DNA from: Hydrogenophaga sp.
GTDB lineage: Bacteria; Pseudomonadota; Gammaproteobacteria; Burkholderiales; Burkholderiaceae_C
Length of the DNA stretch: 64,000 nt
Reading direction: 5' to 3'
Assembly: GCF_030158645.1 (NCBI RefSeq)
Contig: NZ_JAOASO010000136.1
Coordinates: forward strand, 52,580-116,579
The translations under genes were made by a program, and so were the position numbers. Positions within the stretch are counted from its first letter, which is position 1; each line of letters begins with the position of its first letter. Under the pieces are notes generated by a model, which had not been told where the DNA came from, did no database searches, and saw only the letters and a list, made by a program, of their open reading frames with translations. Positions 48,618 to 56,360 of this stretch are shown in pieces.

Positions 48618-49658
48618 TCAGCGGTGGCCCACGGTGGACGGGTTCGGTATGCCCTCGATCGGGCATTCCTCGGTGCCCACCATCGGCCGCGTGATGGCCT
48701 CCACCGCTTTCTGAGTGCCCTCGGGGTCGTTGACCCAGCGCGCGTAGAAGTCGTAGGGGCAGGCGGCCACGCCCTTGTCGCCCTCGCGCGAATTGATCAT
48801 GCCGGTGTAGCCGCGGTGCAGCAGCTTGAACAGGTGGTTCTCGCTCTGCGCGTTCTTGCGGAAATCGCGGATCAGGCTGGTGGAGAGCGCGGCGTATTGC
48901 ACGCCGTAGTCCTCCTCGCCGCATTCGCCGAGCGTGCGGCCGTCAAACCCGACGATGGCGCTGTGGCCGAAGTAGCTGTACACGCCGTCAAAGCCCGAGG
49001 CGTTGGCCACCGCCACGTAGGTGTTGTTGGCCCAGGCCATGGCCTTGGCCATGAGCACCTGCTGGTCCTTCGCGGGGTACATGTAGCCTTGGCAGCGCAC
49101 GATGAGCTCGGCGCCCTTCATGGCGCAGTCGCGCCAGATCTCGGGGTAGTTGCCATCGTCACAAATGATCAGGCTGATCTTCAGTCCCTTGGGGCCTTCG
49201 CTCACATAGGTGCAGTTGCCCGGGTACCAGCCTTCGATCGGCACCCACGGCATGATCTTGCGGTACTTCTGCACGATCTCGCCCTGGTCGTTCATCAGGA
49301 TCAGCGTGTTGTACGGCGCCTTGTTCGGGTGCTCCTCGTGCTGCTCGCCGGTGAGCGAGAACACGCCCCACACCTTGGCCTTGCGGCAGGCCTCGGCAAA
49401 GATCTCGGTCTCGGCGCCCGGCACGGTGGCCGCGGTGTCGTACATCTCTTTCGAGTCGTACATGATCCCGTGCGTGCTGTACTCCGGAAAGATCACCAGG
49501 TCCATGCCGGGCAGGCCCGACTTCATGCCCACCACCATGTCGGCGATCTTGCGCGCGTTGTCCAGCACCTCGGCCTTGGTGTGCAGCCTCGGCATCTTGT
49601 AATTGACCACGGCCACACCGACCGTGTCCTTGCTGCTTGAAATGTCGCCGTGCATCAT
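48618..49658 (-). CDS. amiE: Aliphatic amidase AmiE
   Basis: The 346-residue enzyme has the same length as Pseudomonas aeruginosa AmiE and near-identical stretches ([47 protein letters not shown]). It hydrolyses short-chain amides such as acetamide and propionamide to acid and ammonia. The nitrilase-type catalytic triad is visible: Glu59 in FPEYS, Lys134 in QKYRKI and Cys166 in [10 protein letters not shown]. The start gives [10 protein letters not shown], as in the family. Confidence 0.97.
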   Translation of the reverse strand: MMHGDISSSKDTVGVAVVNYKMPRLHTKAEVLDNARKIADMVVGMKSGLPGMDLVIFPEYSTHGIMYDSKEMYDTAATVPGAETEIFAEACRKAKVWGVFSLTGEQHEEHPNKAPYNTLILMNDQGEIVQKYRKIMPWVPIEGWYPGNCTYVSEGPKGLKISLIICDDGNYPEIWRDCAMKGAELIVRCQGYMYPAKDQQVLMAKAMAWANNTYVAVANASGFDGVYSYFGHSAIVGFDGRTLGECGEEDYGVQYAALSTSLIRDFRKNAQSENHLFKLLHRGYTGMINSREGDKGVAACPYDFYARWVNDPEGTQKAVEAITRPMVGTEECPIEGIPNPSTVGHR

Positions 49659-49671
49659 GGCTCGGGTTCCT

Positions 49672-50013
49672 TCAATGAGAAATCATCCAGGGGCGCTTGC
49701 TCGGGAAGGCCTTGGCACCGTTGGGTGCGGTCACCGTGGCCTTGTTGCGGCTGGTGCTGCAGCAACCGCAGCCGGCCGGGTGTTTCAGGCGCGCGTACTC
49801 GCCCGAGTGCTTGGGCTCGTGCCGCGCGCGTTCGTTGACGCCCATGGCGTTGCGGGTGCCGCTGTTCATGAGCGCCAGGCGCGGCGCGGTGACGAACACG
49901 CGCGGTGAAGCGGTGGCGCAATCCGGGCAGGCGGCGGGCTCGTTGCGTTCGCTCAAGGGGCGAAACGCATCGAAGCCACCGCACGACGGACAGTCGTAGT
50001 CGTAGGTCGGCAT
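49672..50013 (-). CDS. fmdB: FmdB family zinc-ribbon protein
   Basis: The 113-residue protein begins [14 protein letters not shown] with a second CPDC knuckle about 20 residues on, the FmdB zinc ribbon. A C-terminal HPAGCGCC motif adds three more cysteines. FmdB was named from the formamidase operon of Methylophilus and is a putative regulator or accessory factor. It sits eight bases after fmdA and 13 before amiE. Confidence 0.88.
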   Translation of the reverse strand: MPTYDYDCPSCGGFDAFRPLSERNEPAACPDCATASPRVFVTAPRLALMNSGTRNAMGVNERARHEPKHSGEYARLKHPAGCGCCSTSRNKATVTAPNGAKAFPSKRPWMISH

Positions 50014-50021
50014 GGCGGGCT

Positions 50022-51251
50022 TCAGAGGTCCGGCGACAAGGGCATGACCACCGAACCGTACAGGTGCTTGATCGGACCCGCCGCGTTCGGGTTGATGTCG
50101 AAGTCGAAGATCTGCGTGGGCAGCCACAGCGTGGCGCAGGCGTTGGGCACGTCGACCACGCCGCTGATGTGGCCCTGCACCGGTGCGGTACCGAGAATCG
50201 AATACGCCTGCGCGCCCGAGTAGCCGAACTTCTTGAGGTACTCGATGGCGTTGAGGCAGGCCTGGCGGTAGGCCACGTTCACGTCCAGGTAGTACTGCTT
50301 GCCGCTCTCGTCGACGCTGATGCCTTCGAAGATGATGTAGTCGTTGTAGGTGGGCGTGATCGGGCTGGGCTTGAAGATCGGGTTCTTGATGCCGTACTTG
50401 GCCATGCCGCCCTTGATCAGGCTCACCTTCATGTGCACCCAGCCGGCCATCTCGATCGCGCCGCAGAAGGTGATCTCGCCGTCGCCCTGGCTGAAGTGCA
50501 GGTCGCCCACGCTGAGGCCGGCGCCGTCCACGTAGACCGGGAAGTAGATCTTCGAGCCGCGCGACAGGTCCTTGATGTCGCAGTTGCCGCCGTGCTCGCG
50601 CGGCGGCACGGTGCGCGCGCCCTCGGCGGCAGCCTTCGCCCGGGCGTCACCGGTCATCTTGCCCATGTGGGCCGTCCCCGACGACGGGGGAACCGCCAAA
50701 GGCGGCACCCGGTTCGGGTCGGTGGCGATGAAGTCGCCCTCGCGCTTGTTCCACAGGTCCAGCATCGGCTTGTCGGGCAGGCAGCCGATCAGCCCCGGGT
50801 GGATCAGGCCGGCGAAATTGACGCCGGGCACGTGACGCGAGCTGGTGAACATGCCCTTGAAGTCCCAGATCGACTTCTGCGCCTGCGGGAAGTGGTCGGT
50901 CAGGAAGCCGCCGCCGTTCTTCTTGCTGAAGAAGCCGTTGAAGCCCCACAGGCTGTCGGGCTTGGCGCCGATGTCGAGCAGGTCCACCACCAACAGGTCG
51001 CCGGGCTCGGCGCCCTTCACGCCCACCGGGCCCGACAGGTAGTGCACCGTGGTCAGGTCGATGTCGCGCACGTCGTCGGCGCTGTCGTTGTTCTTGATGA
51101 AACCGCCGGTCCAGTCGAAGGTCTCCAGGATGAACTCGTCACCCGGCTTGACCCAGCAGGCCATGGGAATGTCCGGGTGCCAGCGGTTGTGGATGTTCTC
51201 GTTCTCCAGCGGCGACTTGGTGAGGTCGACCTTGATGAGGGTTTCGGCCAT
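50022..51251 (-). CDS. fmdA: Formamidase/acetamidase FmdA
   Basis: The 409-residue enzyme hydrolyses formamide (and less well acetamide) to formate and ammonia. It opens with the family motif LIKVDLTKSPLENENIHNRWHPDIPM (first half quoted: LIKVDLTKSPLENENIHNRW) and contains GGNCDIKDLSRGSKIYFPV and the conserved FSQGDGEITFCGAIE. The start ATG 51251 gives the normal length. It belongs to the operon with the urt importer genes and fmdB/amiE. Confidence 0.95.
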   Translation of the reverse strand: MAETLIKVDLTKSPLENENIHNRWHPDIPMACWVKPGDEFILETFDWTGGFIKNNDSADDVRDIDLTTVHYLSGPVGVKGAEPGDLLVVDLLDIGAKPDSLWGFNGFFSKKNGGGFLTDHFPQAQKSIWDFKGMFTSSRHVPGVNFAGLIHPGLIGCLPDKPMLDLWNKREGDFIATDPNRVPPLAVPPSSGTAHMGKMTGDARAKAAAEGARTVPPREHGGNCDIKDLSRGSKIYFPVYVDGAGLSVGDLHFSQGDGEITFCGAIEMAGWVHMKVSLIKGGMAKYGIKNPIFKPSPITPTYNDYIIFEGISVDESGKQYYLDVNVAYRQACLNAIEYLKKFGYSGAQAYSILGTAPVQGHISGVVDVPNACATLWLPTQIFDFDINPNAAGPIKHLYGSVVMPLSPDL

Positions 51252-51285
51252 GGCGGTGCTCCTTGTTGTGGAAGGGGGAAAGGGA

Positions 51286-51975
51286 TCAGACGGAGAGGTA
51301 GGACTTGATGTGCTGCAGGTCGGTGTCGCTGCGCGCGGTCTCGTGCACGAGACGGCCACCTTCAATCACGAACAACCGGTCGGCCACATCCATGGCGAAC
51401 GAGAGCACCTGCTCGGAGACCACGATGGTGATCTTGCGCATCTTGCGGATCTCGTTGAGCGCCTTGGCGATGTCTTTGATGATCGAAGGCTGGATGCCTT
51501 CGGTGGGCTCGTCGAGCAGCAGCACCTTGGGGTCGGTGACCAGCGCGCGCGCAATGGCGAGCTGCTGTTGCTGCCCACCCGAGAGGTTGCCGCCCTTGCG
51601 CCGGCGCATGTCCCACAGCACCGGGAACAGCGCAAAGATCTCCGGCGGAATGGTTTTGTCTTTCGCGTTCTCCAGCCCGGTCTGGATGTTCTCCTCCACC
51701 GTGAGCGTGGGGAAAATCATGCGGCCCTGCGGCACGTAGGCGATGCCCTTGGCCACGCGGCGAAAGCTCTCGTCGTGCGTCACGTCCTGGCCCGCCACCG
51801 CGATGTGGCCGGCCTTCGCGGGCAGGATGCCCATGAGGCTCTTGAACAGCGTGGTCTTGCCCATGCCGTTGCGGCCCATGATGGCCACGCACTCGTTTTC
51901 GCGCGTCTCGAACGAGATGCCGTGCAGCGCCTGGCTCTGGCCGTAAGCGACGATGAGGTCCTTGACTTTCAGCAT
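51286..51975 (-). CDS. urtE: Urea/amide ABC transporter ATP-binding protein UrtE
   Basis: The 229-residue ABC ATPase has Walker A GRNGMGKTT, the signature LSGGQQQQLAIARAL and Walker B VLLLDEPTEGIQ, typical of the LivF/UrtE branch. It is the second ATPase of the branched-chain-type importer. The start is ATG 51975; the frame extends slightly upstream over the urtD stop. Confidence 0.94.
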   Translation of the reverse strand: MLKVKDLIVAYGQSQALHGISFETRENECVAIMGRNGMGKTTLFKSLMGILPAKAGHIAVAGQDVTHDESFRRVAKGIAYVPQGRMIFPTLTVEENIQTGLENAKDKTIPPEIFALFPVLWDMRRRKGGNLSGGQQQQLAIARALVTDPKVLLLDEPTEGIQPSIIKDIAKALNEIRKMRKITIVVSEQVLSFAMDVADRLFVIEGGRLVHETARSDTDLQHIKSYLSV

Positions 51976-51985
51976 GGTGGTTCCT

Positions 51986-52729
51986 TCAGTGACCCAGATA
52001 GACATCGATGACTTTGGGATCGGCCTGGACTTGCTCCATCGGCCCCTCGGCCAGGATCTTTCCCTGGTGCATCACCGTGACCTTGTGGGCGATCTTCTTG
52101 ACGAAATCCATGTCGTGTTCGATCACGATCACGGCGCGGTTCTGGCAGATGCGCTGCAGCAGCTCGGCGGTGAGGTCGCGCTCGCGCGCGCTCATGCCGG
52201 CAATGGGCTCGTCCAGCATCAGGAGCTCAGGCTCCTGCATCAGCAACATGCCGATCTCCAGCCACTGCTTCTGTCCGTGGGAGAGCAGGCCGGCCTCGGT
52301 GTCGAGCTTGTCGCCCAGGCCAATGTCTTCGGCCACGGTCTGCACGCGCGCCTGGATGGCGTCGGTGGCGGTGAAGGCCAATGCGCCCCAGACCGAACGG
52401 CCCGAGGGGTAAGACACCTCCAGGTTCTGGAACACCGAGAGGTTTTCGTAGATCGAGGGCGTCTGGAACTTGCGGCCGATGCCTAGGCGCACGCGCTTGT
52501 GCTCGGGCACCTGGATGATTTCTTCGTTCTTGAACTTGATGCTGCCGGCGCTGGCCTTGGTCTTGCCGCAGATCAGGTCCAGCAGCGTGGTCTTGCCCGC
52601 GCCGTTGGGGCCGATGATCACGCGCAGCTCGTTCTTGTCGATGTAGAGCGTCAGGGCGTCGATGGCCTTGAAGCCGTCGAAGGAGACGGTGAGGTCTTCC
52701 ACGGCGAGGGCGAAGTCGGTGTTGCTCAT
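51986..52729 (-). CDS. urtD: Urea/amide ABC transporter ATP-binding protein UrtD
   Basis: The 247-residue ABC ATPase has Walker A GPNGAGKTT, a signature in LLSHGQKQWLEIGMLL (SHGQ instead of SGGQ, which is usual for UrtD) and Walker B LLMLDEPIAGMS. It belongs to the LivG/UrtD branch and pairs with UrtE. It lies ten bases after urtC. Confidence 0.94.
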   Translation of the reverse strand: MSNTDFALAVEDLTVSFDGFKAIDALTLYIDKNELRVIIGPNGAGKTTLLDLICGKTKASAGSIKFKNEEIIQVPEHKRVRLGIGRKFQTPSIYENLSVFQNLEVSYPSGRSVWGALAFTATDAIQARVQTVAEDIGLGDKLDTEAGLLSHGQKQWLEIGMLLMQEPELLMLDEPIAGMSARERDLTAELLQRICQNRAVIVIEHDMDFVKKIAHKVTVMHQGKILAEGPMEQVQADPKVIDVYLGH

Positions 52730-52739
52730 CTTGTGTTCC

Positions 52740-53942
52740 TCAGACGCTCTGGCCGCTGGTGCCGTCGGGCAACTTGGCGTCGGTGGGTGCGGTGGACTTC
52801 ATGGGCGCGTGGGGCGGTGGTGAAGGGGGCTGCGGCCGCGCAGCCGAGGCTTCGCGCAGGGCCGACTGGCGGCCTCTCCACCACGGCACGACCTTGCTTT
52901 CCCAGACACCGGCCAGACCCATGGGGAAGGCCATCACCACGCCGATGAACAGCCCCGCCATCAGGAACAGCCAGAGGTCGGGGAAGCTCTCTGAGAAGAA
53001 GGTCTTGCCGGCGTTGACCAGCAGCGTGCCGTAGACCGCCCCCACCAGGCTCATGCGCCCGCCCACGGCGGCGTAGATCACCATTTCAATGGAGGGCACG
53101 ATGCCCACGAAGCTCGGCGACATGAAACCCACCTGCAGCGTGAAGAGCGCGCCGCCAATGCCCGAGAGCGCCGCCGCCAGGCAGAACACGAAGATGCGGA
53201 AGTCGGCCACGTCGTAGCCTGAGAAGCGCACGCGGTCTTCCTTGTCGCGCATGGCCAGGAGCAGCGTGCCGAGCTTGCTGGTCTGGATCCAGCGGCAGAC
53301 CACCATGGACAGCACCAGCATGCCCACACACACGTAGTAGAGGATGTACTTGGCCGTGTCGGTGCGCGTGTCCCAGCCCAGCACGGTCTTCAGGTCGGTC
53401 ATGCCGTTCACGCCGCCGGTGTAGCCCTGCTGGCCGATGATGAGCACGGTGAGGATCAGCGCCACCGCCTGCGTGATGATGGCGAAATACACACCGCCCA
53501 CCCGCCGCTTGAACATGGCGAAGCTCACGATCCAGGCCAGCAGCGTGGGCACCACGATGACGGCGGCCAGCGTGAACGGCAGGCTCTTGAACGGCACCCA
53601 GAACGCCGGCAGTTCGGTGATCTGGTTCCAGTCCATGAAGTCCGGAATGCCGGGGGTGGACTGGATCTTGGTGGTCTCGGGGTCGGAGGCTTCGAGCTTC
53701 AGGAACATGGCCATGGCGTAGCCGCCGAGGCCGAAGAACACGCCCTGGCCCAGGCTGAGCACGCCGCCGTAGCCCCACAGCATCACCAGGCCGATGGCCA
53801 CAAACGCGTAGGTGAGGTACTTGCCCACGAGGTTGAGGCGGAAGATGTCCAGCGTGAGCGGCAGCACCACCGCCAGCAGCACGGTGAGCAGCACCAGGCT
53901 GGCGAGCTGGTAGCGGGAGATCCAGGCTTTCAAGGCGTTCAT
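52740..53942 (-). CDS. urtC: Urea/amide ABC transporter permease UrtC
   Basis: The 400-residue membrane protein has the LivM/UrtC-type fold, with about ten helices, the motif GYGGVLSLGQGVFFGLGGYA (residues about 57-76) and the coupling region LAMRDKEDRVRFSGYDV. A Pro-rich cytoplasmic tail of about 40 residues extends beyond the usual end. It forms the channel with UrtB. Confidence 0.94.
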   Translation of the reverse strand: MNALKAWISRYQLASLVLLTVLLAVVLPLTLDIFRLNLVGKYLTYAFVAIGLVMLWGYGGVLSLGQGVFFGLGGYAMAMFLKLEASDPETTKIQSTPGIPDFMDWNQITELPAFWVPFKSLPFTLAAVIVVPTLLAWIVSFAMFKRRVGGVYFAIITQAVALILTVLIIGQQGYTGGVNGMTDLKTVLGWDTRTDTAKYILYYVCVGMLVLSMVVCRWIQTSKLGTLLLAMRDKEDRVRFSGYDVADFRIFVFCLAAALSGIGGALFTLQVGFMSPSFVGIVPSIEMVIYAAVGGRMSLVGAVYGTLLVNAGKTFFSESFPDLWLFLMAGLFIGVVMAFPMGLAGVWESKVVPWWRGRQSALREASAARPQPPSPPPHAPMKSTAPTDAKLPDGTSGQSV

Positions 53943-53967
53943 GAACGTGCTCCGGGAGTCAAAAAAT

Positions 53968-54882
53968 TCAACGACGCACTTTGGATGCGAACAGGCCTTG
54001 TGGTCGGACCATCAGGATCACCACGATCAACGAGAGCGTGAGCATCTTGGCCATGGAGCCGGCCATGAAGAACTCGGTGATGGACTGCGTCTGGGCGATG
54101 CCGAAGGCCGAGACCACGGTGCCCAGCAGGCTGGCCGCGCCGCCGAAGGTGACGACGAGGAAGGCGTCGACGATGTAGAGCGAGCCGGAGGTGGGGCCGG
54201 TGGAGCCGATGGTGGTGAAGGCCGCACCCGCGATGCCCGCGATGCCGCAGCCGATGGCAAAGGTGAGGCGGTCGGTCTTCCTGGTGTCGATGCCGGTGGC
54301 GTTGGCCATCACGCGGTTGCTCACCGTGGCGCGCACCCGCAGGCCCCAGCGGCTTCGGTGCATGGCCAGCAAGATGCCGCCTGTCACCACCGCCGTGAGG
54401 CCCAGCACGAACATGCCGTTGATGGGAATGTCCAGGCCCTCGGCCGGCGCCCAGGAGCCCAGCAGCCAGTCGGGCAGCGTGGGGCTCACTTCTTTAGGGC
54501 CAATGAAGGTGCGAAAGCTCTGCTGCATGGCCAGGCTGATGCCCCAGGTGGCAAGCAGCGTGTCGAGCGGACGTTTGTAGAGGTGGCGGATCAGCGCCCA
54601 TTCGATGAACCAGCCGGCCGCGAACGCGAACAGGAAGGCGGCCACGATGGCGAACGGAAAGTAGGCGGCGACCGCACCCGGGCTGATGGAGTTGGCCAGG
54701 GTGGAGCCGAGGTAGATGGTGTAGGCGCCGATGGTCATGAACTCACCGTGCGCCATGTTGATCACGCCCATCTGCCCGAAGATGATGGCCAGGCCCAGCC
54801 CCATGAGCAGCAGCACGGCAAACAGGCTCAGGCCGGCGAAGCCCTGCATCAGGCCGATGTTGAGCAGGTCGTTGAAACTCAT
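53968..54882 (-). CDS. urtB: Urea/amide ABC transporter permease UrtB
   Basis: The 304-residue membrane protein is of the LivH/UrtB type: GLGLAIIFGQMGVINMAHGEF and a coupling region with NRVMANATGIDTRK. ATG 54882 is preferred because a GGAG lies six bases upstream; the longer frame begins with TTG four codons earlier. It follows urtA by 60 bases. It lacks the long N-terminal periplasmic extension of some UrtB proteins. Confidence 0.94.
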   Translation of the reverse strand: MSFNDLLNIGLMQGFAGLSLFAVLLLMGLGLAIIFGQMGVINMAHGEFMTIGAYTIYLGSTLANSISPGAVAAYFPFAIVAAFLFAFAAGWFIEWALIRHLYKRPLDTLLATWGISLAMQQSFRTFIGPKEVSPTLPDWLLGSWAPAEGLDIPINGMFVLGLTAVVTGGILLAMHRSRWGLRVRATVSNRVMANATGIDTRKTDRLTFAIGCGIAGIAGAAFTTIGSTGPTSGSLYIVDAFLVVTFGGAASLLGTVVSAFGIAQTQSITEFFMAGSMAKMLTLSLIVVILMVRPQGLFASKVRR

Positions 54883-54942
54883 GGCGATCTCCAAGGGAAA
54901 TGGGACACGCCGCGGCGCACACGCGCCGCGGCGGGGGTGGGC

Positions 54943-56211
54943 TTATTGATAGCCTTTGGGGAACGGATCGGGTTTGATCAGGTCCGGTGACTCGGCGACC
55001 ACCTTGAAGGTCGCGTCCGGCATGCCCATCGCGATGCGCGACTTGCTCCACAGGTGGTGGTTCGGGTCGAGCCGCACGTAACCCTCGGGTGCGGTCTTGA
55101 GCTCGATGCCGGTGCGCGAAGCGGCCACCACCTTGTCCACGTCGAAGCTCTTGGCCTTCTCGACCGCGGCCTTCCACAACCAGGGGCCGAGGTAGCCGGC
55201 CTGGGTCACGTCGCCGATCACCGAGTCCTTGCCGTACTTGGCCTTGAACGCAGCGACGAACTTCTTGTTGTTCTCGTTGTCCAGCGACTGGAAGTACTTC
55301 ATCGACGAGTAGAAGCCCTGGAAGTTTTCACCGCCCACGCCGGTCATCTCGTCTTCGGTCACCGACAGCGTCACCAGCAACTGCTTGTCGCCGGTGATGC
55401 CGGCGGCCTTGAGCGCCTTGTAGAAGGCCACGTTGGAGCCACCGACCACGGCGGCGAAGATGCAGTCGGGCTTCTGCAGCTTGATCTTGTTCATCAGCGA
55501 ACCGAAGTTGGTGCTGCCCAGCGGGTAGTACTCCTCGCCGACGACCTTGCCCTTCTGGAAGTTCTCGATGTGCTTGCGCGCGATCTTCATCGAGGTGCGC
55601 GGCCAGATGTAGTCGGAGCCGATCAGGAAGAAGGTCTTGGCCTTCTTCTCCTTCGAGGTCCAGTCCAGGCCGTACAGGATCTGCTGGGTGGCTTCCTGGC
55701 CGGTGTAGAACACGTTCTTGCTCTGCTCCAGGCCTTCGTAGAAGGTCGGGTAGTACAGCAGGCCGTTCTCCTTCTCGAACACCGGCAGCACGGCCTTGCG
55801 CGAGGCGCTGGTCCAGCAGCCGAACACGGCGGCGCAGCGGTCGTTGATCAGCAGCTTCTTCGACTTCTCGGCGAAGGTGGGCCAGTCGGAGGCGCCGTCT
55901 TCCTTGATCACCTTGATCTTGCGACCCAGGATGCCGCCCATCGCGTTGATCTCGTCGATGGCGAGCTGCTCGGCCTGGATGGAGCCGGTCTCGGAAATCG
56001 CCATGGTGCCGGTGGACGAGTGCAACTGACCAACGGTGACTTCGGTGTCGGTCACCGCGAGCTTGGTGGTGTTCACCTGCGCCGTGGGCTGGCCGAAGCT
56101 CCAGGTGGGCAGGCCCGCCAGGCCGGCGGCACCCAGCATCTGCAGCACGCGGCGGCGGCTGGCTTCCGGGGTTTCAAGTGAGACGGCGTTCGGGTCGGTG
56201 AGGTGCTTCAT
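54943..56211 (-). CDS. urtA: Urea/short-chain amide-binding protein UrtA (FmdD-like)
   Basis: The 422-residue periplasmic substrate-binding protein has a twin-arginine-like leader (SRRRVLQMLGAAGLAGLP) and the UrtA-type body (VGQLHSSTGTMAISETG, FGCWTSASRKAVLPVFE, GSDYIWPRTSMKIARKH). UrtA binds urea. In formamide operons the similar FmdD binds short amides. The neighbouring fmdA and amiE, and the lack of urease genes in the window, favour amides here. It is the first gene of the leftward operon, with strong inverted repeats upstream. Confidence 0.93.
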   Translation of the reverse strand: MKHLTDPNAVSLETPEASRRRVLQMLGAAGLAGLPTWSFGQPTAQVNTTKLAVTDTEVTVGQLHSSTGTMAISETGSIQAEQLAIDEINAMGGILGRKIKVIKEDGASDWPTFAEKSKKLLINDRCAAVFGCWTSASRKAVLPVFEKENGLLYYPTFYEGLEQSKNVFYTGQEATQQILYGLDWTSKEKKAKTFFLIGSDYIWPRTSMKIARKHIENFQKGKVVGEEYYPLGSTNFGSLMNKIKLQKPDCIFAAVVGGSNVAFYKALKAAGITGDKQLLVTLSVTEDEMTGVGGENFQGFYSSMKYFQSLDNENNKKFVAAFKAKYGKDSVIGDVTQAGYLGPWLWKAAVEKAKSFDVDKVVAASRTGIELKTAPEGYVRLDPNHHLWSKSRIAMGMPDATFKVVAESPDLIKPDPFPKGYQ

Positions 56212-56284
56212 GGGTGGACTCCTGGGACGGTTGGGACAGTGAAACCGGCGGTGTGCCGACTGGGGTGAAGACTAGGGACAGCAC

Positions 56285-56313
56285 CGTATGGCGCCCATAC
56301 GTCAAATAACGTA
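56285..56313. promoter_or_regulatory. Overlapping inverted repeats in the urtA/permease-kinase divergent promoter
   Basis: CGTATGG-CGC-CCATACG (56285-56301) is a perfect inverted repeat, and TACGT-N6-ACGTA (56298-56313) overlaps it. They sit about 75-100 bases before urtA and 50-75 before the divergent sensor gene. They are the best candidates for the binding site of the LuxR-type regulator encoded at 59773-60693. Confidence 0.6.
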
Positions 56314-56360
56314 GGGGGTCCGTCTGGTGGATGGGGACGGTTCTTGCTAGCGTGCAAGGC

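Noticed and set aside
56333..56348. GGGGACGGTTCTTGCT, a sigma54-like match (GG-N10-GC with TTGCT) just before the sensor kinase gene
   Set aside because: It would place transcription start two bases before the ATG, leaving no leader, and the -24 element is imperfect. Worth mapping, but not called.
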